From Pseudomonadota bacterium (GTDB taxonomy: Bacteria > Pseudomonadota > Gammaproteobacteria > Xanthomonadales > Xanthomonadaceae), in the NCBI GenBank assembly GCA_023457475.1, contig JAEWLO010000065.1:1-10014 (forward strand): 10,014 nucleotides of DNA, read 5' to 3'. Of this stretch, positions 1 through 7,509 are shown piece by piece (position 1 is the first letter of the stretch; each line of letters starts with the position of its first letter). The notes beneath the pieces are model-generated. The model ran no database searches and had not been told where the DNA came from. It saw nothing but the letters and a program-made list of their open reading frames with translations. The translations under genes and the position numbers were made by a program.

Positions 1-93
1 CTGGCGGTAGCCCAGAATGCCGAGCAGCAGCAGCCCCGCCATCAGCAGCGAGGTGGCGATGGGGCGGCGGATGAAAATCGTGGAGAAACCCAT
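1..93 (-). CDS. mdtB: RND multidrug efflux permease, N-terminal fragment (MdtB-like)
   Basis: The first 31 codons of an inner-membrane RND transporter read leftward and run off the window edge. The peptide starts MGFSTIFIRRPIATSLLM and continues as the first hydrophobic membrane helix, ending near GILGYRQ. The F-I-x-R-P-[IV]-A-T motif followed by a leucine-rich helix and G-Y-R is the standard beginning of RND permeases, closest to MdtB as I remember it. Such proteins are normally about 1,000-1,050 residues and export drugs by proton antiport. The ATG at 93-91 overlaps the TGA of the adaptor gene by one base (TGATG), so the two are very probably translationally coupled. In MdtABC/MuxABC systems, and in S. 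maltophilia SmeIJK, a second permease gene follows; that would lie outside this window. The RND family is near certain; MdtB over other RND members is inferred from the adaptor next to it. Confidence 0.85.
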   Translation of the reverse strand, partial: MGFSTIFIRRPIATSLLMAGLLLLGILGYRQ

Positions 94-1334
94 CAGCGGG
101 GGCCGCCACCACGACGGCCACCGCCGCCGTTCTGCTGCTGGGCGGCCTTGAGCTCGGCCTCGGTCGGTGCGGCCGGGGTCTGCCCCGGCTTCAGCGCGGT
201 GACCTTGCTGCCGGGCTTCAGCCGGAACTGGCCTTCGCTGACGACGCGTTCGCCGCCCTTCAGTCCTTCGGTGATCTGCACCTGGCTGTCGCCCACTTCC
301 ACGCCGCTCTTCACCGTCTGCATGGCCACGGTGCTGTCCGGCTGGACGATGTAGACGTACTCGCCGTCCGGTCCGCGCATCACCGCCTGGGTGGGGATGA
401 CCACGCCGCCGGCGATCGTGCGCAGCTGCATGCGCACGTTGACGAACTGGCCCGGCCACAGCGTGTTGTCGGTGTTGTCGAACAGGGCGCGGGCACGGAA
501 GGTGCCGCTGTCGCTGCTGATCTGGTTGTCGACCACATCGAGCTTGCCGCCGTCGGTGAGGACATGGGCGTCGTTGCGGTCCAGCGCGGCGATGGTCACC
601 GGGCCGGCCTGCTGGGCCTGGCGCACGTCCGGCAGCTGGCGCTCGGGCAGGTTGAAGACCACATGGATCGGGTGCACCTGGGTCAGCGTGACCAGCGCGG
701 TGCCGGCACTCACCACATTGCCGGCGTCCACCGCGCGGATGCCGGCAATGCCGGAGATCGGTGCGGTGACCTTGGTGTACTGCAGCTGCACCTGGGCGGC
801 GCGCATGCCGGCCTCGTTGGCGGCCACGGCGCTCTCGTACTGGGCGACCTGGTTGCGCTGTGTGTCCAGATCGGTCCTGGCCACGTACTGGCGATACTCC
901 GGCGAGTTGGAGCGCGCGTAGTTGGAGCGGGCGGTGGCCAGCAGTGCCTGGTTCTGACGCTTGGCGGCGGCCGCCTCGTCATAACTGGCCTGGGCGCTGC
1001 GCGGGTCGATCTGCGCCAGCACGTCGCCCTGCTTCACTTCCTGGCCTTCCCTGAAGTTCAGGCTGATCAGCTGGCCACCGACCTGCGGGCTGACGGTGAC
1101 GGTGTTCATCGCCGACACGGTGCCCAATGCACTGGCATAGACCGGCACGTCCTGGCGGGCCGCATCGACCACGGTGACCGGCACTGGACCGGTGTCGCGC
1201 CCGCCGTCCTTGCCGGCCGCAGCCGCGTCGGGGGCTGCGCCCTTGTCCTTGTTCCCGCCCAGTACGCGCAGGCCGATCACGCCCACCACCACCACTGCGA
1301 TCACCAGCAGCACGATCTTCCAGAAACGCGACAT
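93..1334 (-). CDS. mdtA: RND efflux periplasmic adaptor subunit (MdtA/MuxA-like membrane fusion protein)
   Basis: This 413-residue membrane fusion protein bridges an RND permease and an outer-membrane channel. An uncleaved anchor helix (about residues 6-25) replaces a lipobox, since there is no suitable cysteine. A low-complexity Ala/Gly/Asp linker follows. The first lipoyl half-motif is at 78-110 (VSPQVGGQLISLNFREGQEV), the helical hairpin at about 112-185, the second lipoyl half at 186-220 (TAPISGIAGIRAVDAGNVVS), the beta-barrel at about 222-305 (THPI-like QVHPIHVVFNLPE; DNQISSDSGTFRARALFDN) and the membrane-proximal domain at about 306-378. These blocks and the length match E. coli MdtA (about 415 residues). 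The C-terminus ends in a Gly/Arg-rich tail (residues 403-413). The start is supported by an AGGAG eight bases upstream of the ATG. In Stenotrophomonas the counterpart may be called SmeI; that equivalence is inference. The permease gene follows with a one-base overlap. Confidence 0.93.
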   Translation of the reverse strand: MSRFWKIVLLVIAVVVVGVIGLRVLGGNKDKGAAPDAAAAGKDGGRDTGPVPVTVVDAARQDVPVYASALGTVSAMNTVTVSPQVGGQLISLNFREGQEVKQGDVLAQIDPRSAQASYDEAAAAKRQNQALLATARSNYARSNSPEYRQYVARTDLDTQRNQVAQYESAVAANEAGMRAAQVQLQYTKVTAPISGIAGIRAVDAGNVVSAGTALVTLTQVHPIHVVFNLPERQLPDVRQAQQAGPVTIAALDRNDAHVLTDGGKLDVVDNQISSDSGTFRARALFDNTDNTLWPGQFVNVRMQLRTIAGGVVIPTQAVMRGPDGEYVYIVQPDSTVAMQTVKSGVEVGDSQVQITEGLKGGERVVSEGQFRLKPGSKVTALKPGQTPAAPTEAELKAAQQQNGGGGRRGGGPR

Positions 1335-1595
1335 TCAACAAACTCCTGAGACTGGCGAAGGGCAGGGCCCGGTTGGCTGGTGCAAAGCATACCCGGCTGC
1401 CGTGACCGTGCCTGCATGACGGATGGGACGGGCGGTCAGACCCGGTGGAACCCGACAGGTTCCCTCCTCCAACGCGCGGGGGCCCGTGCGGTTGACCGGA
1501 TTCCGACGCGATGCGTCTTTCCCCCCATCGCCCGATGCCCTACATTCAGGTAGAGCCAGGCTCTGCCTGGCTGCGTCCCCTCCCTGGAGAATGCA
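1335..1595. other. Divergent intergenic region between efflux operon and M20 amidohydrolase gene
   Basis: This 261-bp stretch must hold promoters for both flanking genes. Only weak candidates are visible. On the minus strand a TATGCT hexamer (complement of 1386-1391) could be the -10 of the efflux operon, but it has no good -35. On the plus strand TACATT at 1541-1546 could serve the amidohydrolase, also with a poor -35. TTGACC at 1492-1497 is a good -35 with no convincing -10 at the right spacing. A SMAG-like hairpin lies at 1550-1575. No efflux regulator gene is encoded here, so control of the pump must come from elsewhere. Confidence 0.4.
1550..1575 (+). repeat. SMAG-like GTAG hairpin repeat
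   Basis: The segment begins GTAG (1550-1553). It continues as a perfect 8-bp stem, AGCCAGGC at 1554-1561 pairing with GCCTGGCT at 1565-1572, around a TCT loop. Short intergenic stem-loops starting with GTAG are the defining trait of SMAG elements of Stenotrophomonas maltophilia. The second example at 9877-9898 has the same architecture with a different stem. It lies 20 bp upstream of the amidohydrolase start, so it would be in that gene's leader if transcription begins upstream. Confidence 0.75.
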
Positions 1596-2912
1596 ATGCC
1601 CCGTCTGTCGCTGCTGTTGTCCGCTCTGCTGCTTGCCTCGCCCGCGCTCGCCGCGACCGCTCCCGCCGAGCGCCCGGAAGTCACCGCAGCGGCCGCCCGC
1701 CTGCAGGCCCAGGTCGTCGAGTGGCGTCGTGATTTCCACCAGCATCCGGAGCTGTCCAACCGCGAGGAGCGCACCTCGGCCAAGGTCGCGGAGCGTCTGC
1801 GCGCCATGGGCCTGAAACCGAAGACCGGCATCGCGCACCACGGTGTGGTCGCCATCATCAAGGGCGGCAAGCCGGGTCCGCGCATCGCGCTGCGCGCCGA
1901 CATGGACGCATTGCCGGTGACCGAGCAGACCGGGCTGCCCTTCGCCTCCAAAGCCACCACCACTTACCGCGGCGAGCCGGTCGGCGTGATGCACGCCTGC
2001 GGTCACGACGCCCACACCGCCACCCTGCTGGGCGTTGCCGACGCACTGGTGAAGATGCGCGACCAGCTTCCCGGCGAGGTGATGCTGATCTTCCAGCCCT
2101 CCGAGGAGGGCGCGCCGCCGCCGGAAGAGGGCGGTGCCGCGTTGATGCTCAAGGAAGGCGTGTTCGCCGACTTCAAGCCGGAAGCCGTGTTCGGCCTGCA
2201 TGTGTTCTCCAGCGTCCAGGCCGGCCAGATCGCCGTGCGCGGTGGCCCGCTGATGGCTGCTTCGGACCGTTTCGGCATCAAGGTCATCGGCCGCCAGACG
2301 CATGGCTCGGCCCCGTGGAACGGCGTGGACCCCATCGTGGCCACGGCCGACCTGGTCGGCACCGCGCAGACCATCGTGAGCCGTCGCAGCAACATTTCCA
2401 AGCAGCCGGCAGTGGTGTCTTTCGGTGCGATCAAGGGCGGCATCCGCTACAACATCATTCCTGACGAAGTGGAGATGGTCGGCACCATCCGCACCTTCGA
2501 CGAAGGCATGCGCCAGCAGATCTTTGCCGACCTGCGCAACGTCGCCGAGCACACGGCCGCCGCGCACGGGGCCAGGGCGGAAACCGAAATCTACGAGGCC
2601 GAAGGCAATCCGGCCACGGTCAACGACCCGGCACTGACCGCCCGCATGCTGCCCAGCCTGCAGGCGGTGGTGGGCGAGGCCAACGTCTACGAGCCGCCGC
2701 TGCAGATGGGTGCGGAAGACTTCTCGCTGTTCGCCCAGCAGGTACCGGGCATGTTCTTCTTCGTCGGCTCCACCAGCGAAGGCATCGACCCGGCCAAGGC
2801 CCCGGCCAATCACTCGCCGAAGTTCCTGCTGGACGAGAAGGCGCTGGATGTGGGCCTGCGGGCGTTGCTGCAGGTATCGTTGGATTACCTCAATGCGCCT
2901 TCGGCGCCTTGA
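1596..2912 (+). CDS. Secreted M20-family (M20D) amidohydrolase / metallopeptidase
   Basis: This is a 438-residue zinc-type amidohydrolase of the HipO/AmhX/IAA-amino-acid hydrolase group, which hydrolyses N-acyl amino acids or related amides. A Sec signal peptide is clear (residues 1-19 or 20, ending in ALA-A), so the enzyme should act in the periplasm; many M20D relatives are cytoplasmic. Family motifs appear in order: FHQHPELSNRE (48-57), RADMDALPVTEQTGLPFAS (100-118), MHACGHDAHTA (132-142), FQPSEEG (166-172), GLHV (200-203), HGSAPW of the dimerisation lid domain (236-241), MGAEDFS (371-377) and NHSPKF (405-410). Likely metal ligands are C135, H137, E171, H202 and H406, with E170 as probable catalytic base. 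GGAGA at 1586-1590, five bases before the ATG, supports this start; the ATG at 1591 is out of frame. The gene stands alone and converges on queF. Substrate is unknown; hippurate-type or peptide-derived amides are possible. Confidence 0.93.
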   Translation: MPRLSLLLSALLLASPALAATAPAERPEVTAAAARLQAQVVEWRRDFHQHPELSNREERTSAKVAERLRAMGLKPKTGIAHHGVVAIIKGGKPGPRIALRADMDALPVTEQTGLPFASKATTTYRGEPVGVMHACGHDAHTATLLGVADALVKMRDQLPGEVMLIFQPSEEGAPPPEEGGAALMLKEGVFADFKPEAVFGLHVFSSVQAGQIAVRGGPLMAASDRFGIKVIGRQTHGSAPWNGVDPIVATADLVGTAQTIVSRRSNISKQPAVVSFGAIKGGIRYNIIPDEVEMVGTIRTFDEGMRQQIFADLRNVAEHTAAAHGARAETEIYEAEGNPATVNDPALTARMLPSLQAVVGEANVYEPPLQMGAEDFSLFAQQVPGMFFFVGSTSEGIDPAKAPANHSPKFLLDEKALDVGLRALLQVSLDYLNAPSAP

Positions 2913-3017
2913 GGTCCACGCATTCCACCTTAACCCCCCGCCTTCGGCGCGCCCCCTTCAACAAGAAGGGGGCTCTTCAACCGATGCATTCCGGTGGCGC
3001 AACGCGCCGCGCCCCTG
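2913..3017. other. Convergent intergenic region (amidohydrolase / queF)
   Basis: This 105-bp gap between convergent genes contains the hairpin at 2951-2973. A short GCGCC/GGCGC stem with a UUC loop also sits just before the amidohydrolase stop codon (about 2895-2907). No gene is seen. Confidence 0.6.
2951..2973. terminator. Candidate bidirectional terminator hairpin
   Basis: A perfect 9-bp stem, GCCCCCTTC at 2951-2959 pairing with GAAGGGGGC at 2965-2973, encloses the loop AACAA. It lies between the 3' ends of two convergent genes, where a shared terminator is expected. Neither flank carries a clear run of T, so it is not a textbook intrinsic terminator; Rho could contribute. Hairpins of this composition may also be a dispersed repeat in xanthomonads. 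Confidence 0.5.
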
Positions 3018-3836
3018 TCATTGCCGGACTTCGCGCACCACCTGCGCCGGCTGCTCGATGCCCGGGCTGGCCCGCCAGGGATTGATGTCCAATCCCCCGC
3101 GGCGGGTGTAGCGGGCTTCCACTTCCAGCCACAGCGGGCGGCACTGGCGGGTGACCTCGCTGAAGATGCGTTCAACGCACTGTTCGTGGAACTCGGCATG
3201 CTCGCGGTAGCTGACCAGGTATCGCAGCAGGCCTTCGCGGTCGATGCGGGGGCCGTGGTAGCGCACGCTCACGCTGGCCCAGTCCGGCTGGCCGGTCACC
3301 GGGCAGTTGGACTTGAGCAGTGCGGAGCTGAGCGTCTCGGTCACCACCTGCCCGTCGTTGGCAGACAGCAGTTCCGGAGCCGGCGGACCGTAGCGGTCGA
3401 TCGCGATCTCGAGTGCATCCAGCGACTCGCCTTCGGCGGTCTCCACCAGCGGCGGCACGCCGAACTGGACCTGCACCACCGCGCCTGCGCAGGCCGAGAG
3501 ATCGCCGGCCATGCGCTGCCGCGCCTGCTCGTCGTCGTCGAAACGGGTGCTGTTGAGCGAATTGAGGTACAGCTTGAACGACTTGGACTCGATCAGGTTC
3601 GGCGAGGTGCAGGGCACCGCGATCGTCGCCACGGCCACGCGAGGCTTGCCGCGCCGGTCCAGCCAGCTCAGTTCCCAGGCATGCCAGCGGTCGTGACCGA
3701 CAAACGGCAGGCTGACCGGATCGACGCCGATCTCGCGGCGGGCCGCCAGGCGGGGAATGGGAAACAGCAGGGTGGGATCGTACTGCGACGGGTAAGCGAC
3801 CTCGCGACCGAGGCTGGAGTCCTGGGGGGTATTCAT
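3018..3836 (-). CDS. queF: NADPH-dependent 7-cyano-7-deazaguanine reductase QueF (preQ0 to preQ1)
   Basis: This 272-residue enzyme catalyses the four-electron reduction of the nitrile of preQ0 to the amine preQ1, the last step before insertion into tRNA for queuosine. It is the long (E. coli type, about 280 residues) form, with two tunnelling-fold halves. The NADPH-binding QueF motif is ESKSFKLYLNSLN at 83-95. The catalytic site is SNCPVTGQPDWAS (176-188), with C178 as the thioimide-forming cysteine and D185 as its acid/base partner. FHEQCVERIF (216-225) supplies the substrate-binding H217/E218 pair, and RRGGLDINPWR (245-255) is the usual C-terminal signature. All key residues are present. 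No Shine-Dalgarno sequence sits at normal spacing; the nearest AGGG is about 14 bases upstream. A TAAAAT hexamer lies 6 bp before the ATG, which suggests a leaderless transcript. No other queuosine gene is adjacent. Confidence 0.97.
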   Translation of the reverse strand: MNTPQDSSLGREVAYPSQYDPTLLFPIPRLAARREIGVDPVSLPFVGHDRWHAWELSWLDRRGKPRVAVATIAVPCTSPNLIESKSFKLYLNSLNSTRFDDDEQARQRMAGDLSACAGAVVQVQFGVPPLVETAEGESLDALEIAIDRYGPPAPELLSANDGQVVTETLSSALLKSNCPVTGQPDWASVSVRYHGPRIDREGLLRYLVSYREHAEFHEQCVERIFSEVTRQCRPLWLEVEARYTRRGGLDINPWRASPGIEQPAQVVREVRQ

Positions 3837-3842
3837 GCGCGC

Positions 3843-3875
3843 ATTTTACCCTGCCACCCGGGTCAGGGGCCCCTG
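3843..3875 (-). promoter_or_regulatory. Candidate queF promoter with two abutting palindromes
   Basis: On the minus strand TAAAAT (complement of 3843-3848) matches five of six bases of the sigma-70 -10 element. Its usual start point, about 7 bases downstream, falls at the A of the queF ATG. No good -35 is present at 17 bp. Instead, two perfect palindromes abut there: ACCCGGGT (3856-3863) and CAGGGGCCCCTG (3864-3875). They could bind an activator or repressor, or simply reflect GC-rich chance. No preQ1 riboswitch fold was recognised, and a leaderless mRNA would leave no room for one. Confidence 0.4.
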
Positions 3876-3896
3876 TTCAGAAACCGGCGCGCTCTC

Positions 3897-3925
3897 TTCA
3901 CATCCGCGCCATGCCCCATTAACAA
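3897..3925 (+). promoter_or_regulatory. Weak candidate promoter for the LysM protein / lipoprotein pair
   Basis: TTCACA (3897-3902) matches five of six bases of the -35 consensus. At 17-bp spacing TAACAA (3920-3925) is a poor -10, matching three of six. The predicted start near 3932 would leave a leader of about 47 bases before the ATG at 3979. Position is sensible; sequence support is modest. Confidence 0.3.
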
Positions 3926-3965
3926 GCCCTGTGACACCGTTCGCCCATGCCCCTCACCTTGAATC

Positions 3966-3971
3966 AGGGAG
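3966..3971 (+). promoter_or_regulatory. Ribosome binding site fixing the LysM protein start
   Basis: AGGGAG seven bases upstream of the ATG at 3979 selects this start. The reading frame is open back to an ATG at 3835, but that longer version would overlap the queF start and lie over its promoter. Confidence 0.75.
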
Positions 3972-3978
3972 TGCGTGG

Positions 3979-4275
3979 ATGAGTACCGACAAGAAGGCCG
4001 ATTTTTCCGGCGTGACCTCCAAGGTGGATACCACGGCGGAACAGGTGACCAAGGCCGATTTTTCCAAGGTCAGTGCATCGGTGGATTCCACCGCCGAGAT
4101 CGTGGGCGGCGGCACCTATACCGTACAGAAGGGCGATTCGCTGTCGAAAATCGCCAAGAGCACGCTGGGCGATGCCAATGCGTGGAAGCAGATCTTCGAG
4201 GCCAACCGCGACGTGCTGGACGATCCGGACAAGATCTTCCCCGGGCAGACGCTGAAGCTGCCGCCCAAAGCCTGA
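3979..4275 (+). CDS. Short LysM-domain protein with duplicated N-terminal segment (Kbp/YgaU-like C-terminus)
   Basis: This is a 98-residue protein. Residues 46-95 form one LysM domain (TYTVQKGDSLSKIAKSTLGD, then WKQIFEANRDVL, then DPDKIFPGQTLKLP). Its sequence resembles the LysM half of the E. coli potassium-binding protein Kbp (YgaU), including the I-F-E-A-N and D-P-D-K-I-[FY]-P-G-Q blocks. The BON domain that precedes LysM in Kbp is absent. In its place are two tandem 19-residue repeats, 6-24 (KADFSGVTSKVDTTAEQVT) and 25-43 (KADFSKVSASVDSTAEIVG), which are also visible in DNA as a 57-base period. No signal peptide is apparent, so a cytoplasmic location is likely unless export is non-classical. 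A lipoprotein gene begins 38 bp downstream without an intervening terminator, suggesting co-transcription. LysM usually binds GlcNAc-containing glycans; whether this one does is unknown. Confidence 0.88.
   Translation: MSTDKKADFSGVTSKVDTTAEQVTKADFSKVSASVDSTAEIVGGGTYTVQKGDSLSKIAKSTLGDANAWKQIFEANRDVLDDPDKIFPGQTLKLPPKA
3994..4107 (+). repeat. Two-copy in-frame tandem repeat, period 57 bp
   Basis: Copies at 3994-4050 and 4051-4107 each encode 19 residues. They share an identical 15-base start (AAGGCCGATTTTTCC) and diverge afterwards mostly at synonymous or conservative positions (VDTTAE versus VDSTAE). This points to an old duplication retained under selection at protein level. Confidence 0.85.
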
Positions 4276-4313
4276 GCCGAGCGCATCGCCCCATCCAACC
4301 CGGGAGGAATTCC

Positions 4314-4811
4314 ATGAAGAAGACGTCCGTCAGTACCGCCGTACTCGCCGCCCTGCTGGCCACCGTGGCCGTTGCCGGCTGCAAAAAGAAGGAAGAGTCG
4401 GTGGACACCACCGCCCAGCCGGCCGCGACGACCCCGGCACCGGTGACCGAGCCCGCTGCGCCGCAGCCGATGGCCGCTGCTGCCGCAGTGAATGTTTCAA
4501 GTGTGACCGTTGGCAAGACCGCTGCTGCCGACAAGTCGGTCGCACCGGGTGCGCTGTTCGGGCCCAAGGACGACATCATCGTATCGATCCGTACCGACGG
4601 CACCGCCAACAACTCCAACGTCGGGGCCAAGCTGACCTTCCAGGACGGCCAGGTGGCCGGTGAGCAGAGCGTGGCACTCAACACCACCGGTGCCGAAACC
4701 ACCAATGTCACCTTCAAGAATGCCAATGGCTGGCCGGCGGGCAAGTACCGCGCGGAAGTCACGGTAGATGGTAGAGCGGCCGGAACGCCGCAGGAGTTCG
4801 AGGTCAAGTAA
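4314..4811 (+). CDS. Small predicted lipoprotein with C-terminal beta-sandwich-like domain
   Basis: This is a 165-residue protein of unknown function. The N-terminus is a lipoprotein signal: MKK, a hydrophobic stretch, then the lipobox VAGC with the acylated cysteine at C23. Lysine follows the cysteine, so retention signals for the inner membrane are absent and outer-membrane sorting is expected. Residues 26-60 are a Pro/Ala/Thr-rich linker. Residues about 79-165 look like a compact beta-rich, Ig-like domain with alternating hydrophobic strands (DDIIVSIRTDG, GAKLTFQDGQ, TNVTFKN). It ends in GWPAGKYRAEVTVDGRAAGTPQEFEVK-type strands, where G-W-P-x-G-x-Y-R is a recurrent motif of periplasmic beta-sandwich modules. 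The start is fixed by GGGAGGAA at 4302-4309, five bases before the ATG. It lies 38 bp after the LysM gene and is followed by a strong terminator. Linkage suggests a shared cell-envelope role, but no function can be assigned. Confidence 0.85.
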   Translation: MKKTSVSTAVLAALLATVAVAGCKKKEESVDTTAQPAATTPAPVTEPAAPQPMAAAAAVNVSSVTVGKTAAADKSVAPGALFGPKDDIIVSIRTDGTANNSNVGAKLTFQDGQVAGEQSVALNTTGAETTNVTFKNANGWPAGKYRAEVTVDGRAAGTPQEFEVK

Positions 4812-4848
4812 GCCTTCGCCGACTCTCTCCCGGCACGGGCTCACGATG

Positions 4849-4876
4849 GACGCAGCCGCGAGGCTGCGTCTTTTTT
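4849..4876 (+). terminator. Intrinsic terminator of the LysM-lipoprotein unit
   Basis: A perfect 9-bp GC-rich stem (GACGCAGCC at 4849-4857 with GGCTGCGTC at 4862-4870) encloses a GCGA loop of the stable GNRA class. Six T residues follow (4871-4876). It lies 37 bp after the lipoprotein stop codon. Confidence 0.95.
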
Positions 4877-4916
4877 ATGGACGCTGTGTTCCAGTACGCG
4901 CGCGTATGGGGTGGCT

Positions 4917-4945
4917 TTGCTACGCCGGGCTGAAACCGCGACAAT
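4917..4945 (+). promoter_or_regulatory. Candidate sigma-70 promoter of the isocitrate dehydrogenase gene
   Basis: TTGCTA (4917-4922) and GACAAT (4940-4945) each match four of six consensus bases and are separated by the optimal 17 bp. Transcription would start near 4952, about 28 bases before the chosen ATG. The position just after the upstream terminator fits an independent promoter. It also argues against the longer reading-frame start at 4911, which lies upstream of this promoter. Confidence 0.45.
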
Positions 4946-4979
4946 GCGGGGGTTTCCCCTGCAGAGCATCCCGTTCCTC

Positions 4980-7211
<2,232 letters not shown>

Positions 7212-7242
7212 ACGGGCTACCCGTAGCCCCCTGTTCGACCCG

Positions 7243-7272
7243 GAACCCGCGCTTCGGCGCGGGTTCTTTTTT
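7243..7272 (+). terminator. Intrinsic terminator of the isocitrate dehydrogenase gene
   Basis: A perfect 10-bp stem (GAACCCGCGC at 7243-7252 with GCGCGGGTTC at 7257-7266) is capped by a C(UUCG)G tetraloop. Six T residues follow (7267-7272). A second, weaker stem lies just upstream (GGGCTA/TAGCCC, 7214-7229). Confidence 0.96.
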
Positions 7273-7348
7273 GCCTGCCTCCCATCCCATTCTGTGAACT
7301 CCGTCCATGCGGGTCGGAGGTCGCCCGACGGGTCGCTTTCATGAAAAC

Positions 7349-7362
7349 GGCATGAAACTTGC
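7349..7362 (+). promoter_or_regulatory. Sigma-54-like promoter candidate
   Basis: GGCATG-AAAC-TTGC has the invariant GG and GC dinucleotides of -24/-12 promoters at the exact 10-base spacing. It matches the core of TGGCACG-N4-TTGC except for T to C before GG, C to T after GGCA, and the final W. The predicted start near 7374 would leave a leader of about 136 bases to the ATG at 7510. Chance occurrence is possible and no enhancer-binding protein gene is nearby. Confidence 0.3.
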
Positions 7363-7447
7363 CTGCGTTACTGCCTGTCTGCTTCATATTTTTGGCCGGA
7401 TTTACCCGCTGAAAATGAGCAATCCGTCACCCATGGGCGCAGAGGCG

Positions 7448-7475
7448 TTGGCATAGGCTAGCCAGGCTCTATTCC
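7448..7475 (+). promoter_or_regulatory. Sigma-70-like promoter candidate for the GTPase/Roadblock cluster
   Basis: TTGGCA (7448-7453) matches five of six bases of the -35. At 16-bp spacing TATTCC (7470-7475) is a weak -10, matching three of six. The start would be near 7482, directly before the inverted repeat at 7484-7497. The weak -10 would suit a promoter needing activation. Confidence 0.3.
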
Positions 7476-7483
7476 GCAGTGGA

Positions 7484-7497
7484 TGTGATCGCTCACA
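7484..7497. promoter_or_regulatory. Perfect inverted repeat TGTGA-N4-TCACA before the cluster (putative operator)
   Basis: TGTGA (7484-7488) and TCACA (7493-7497) are exact reverse complements separated by TCGC. The half-sites are those of CRP and the xanthomonad CRP-like protein Clp, but those proteins need a 6-base spacer, whereas this one is 4. It ends where the ribosome binding site (AAGGGGA, 7498-7504) begins. A protein bound here could therefore block initiation, or an RNA hairpin with a 4-base loop could mask translation. Confidence 0.5.
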
Positions 7498-7509
7498 AAG
7501 GGGACGCGG

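Noticed and set aside
1335..2813. Long antisense open frame (492 codons) opposite the M20 amidohydrolase
   Set aside because: Same GC-bias shadow effect; the plus-strand frame carries a signal peptide and all family motifs.
3835..3978. 48-codon N-terminal extension of the LysM protein starting at 3835
   Set aside because: It overlaps the queF start and promoter, has no ribosome binding site and looks non-coding, whereas AGGGAG precedes ATG 3979.
3837..3978. A preQ1 riboswitch upstream of queF
   Set aside because: No preQ1 aptamer pattern was recognised, and the -10 hexamer adjacent to the ATG leaves no space for one.
4911..4979. 23-codon N-terminal extension of isocitrate dehydrogenase starting at 4911
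   Set aside because: Family homologues begin at the MSNTPKILYT-type sequence, and the extension overlaps the likely promoter.
7352..7456. 34-codon open frame (MKLACVTACLLHIFGRIYPL...) upstream of the GTPase cluster
   Set aside because: It has no ribosome binding site, no signal of conservation and spans candidate promoters. It could be a leader peptide, but nothing supports that.
7484..7497. Calling the inverted repeat a CRP/Clp binding site
   Set aside because: The spacer between TGTGA and TCACA is 4 bases, not the 6 required, so only an unassigned operator is claimed.
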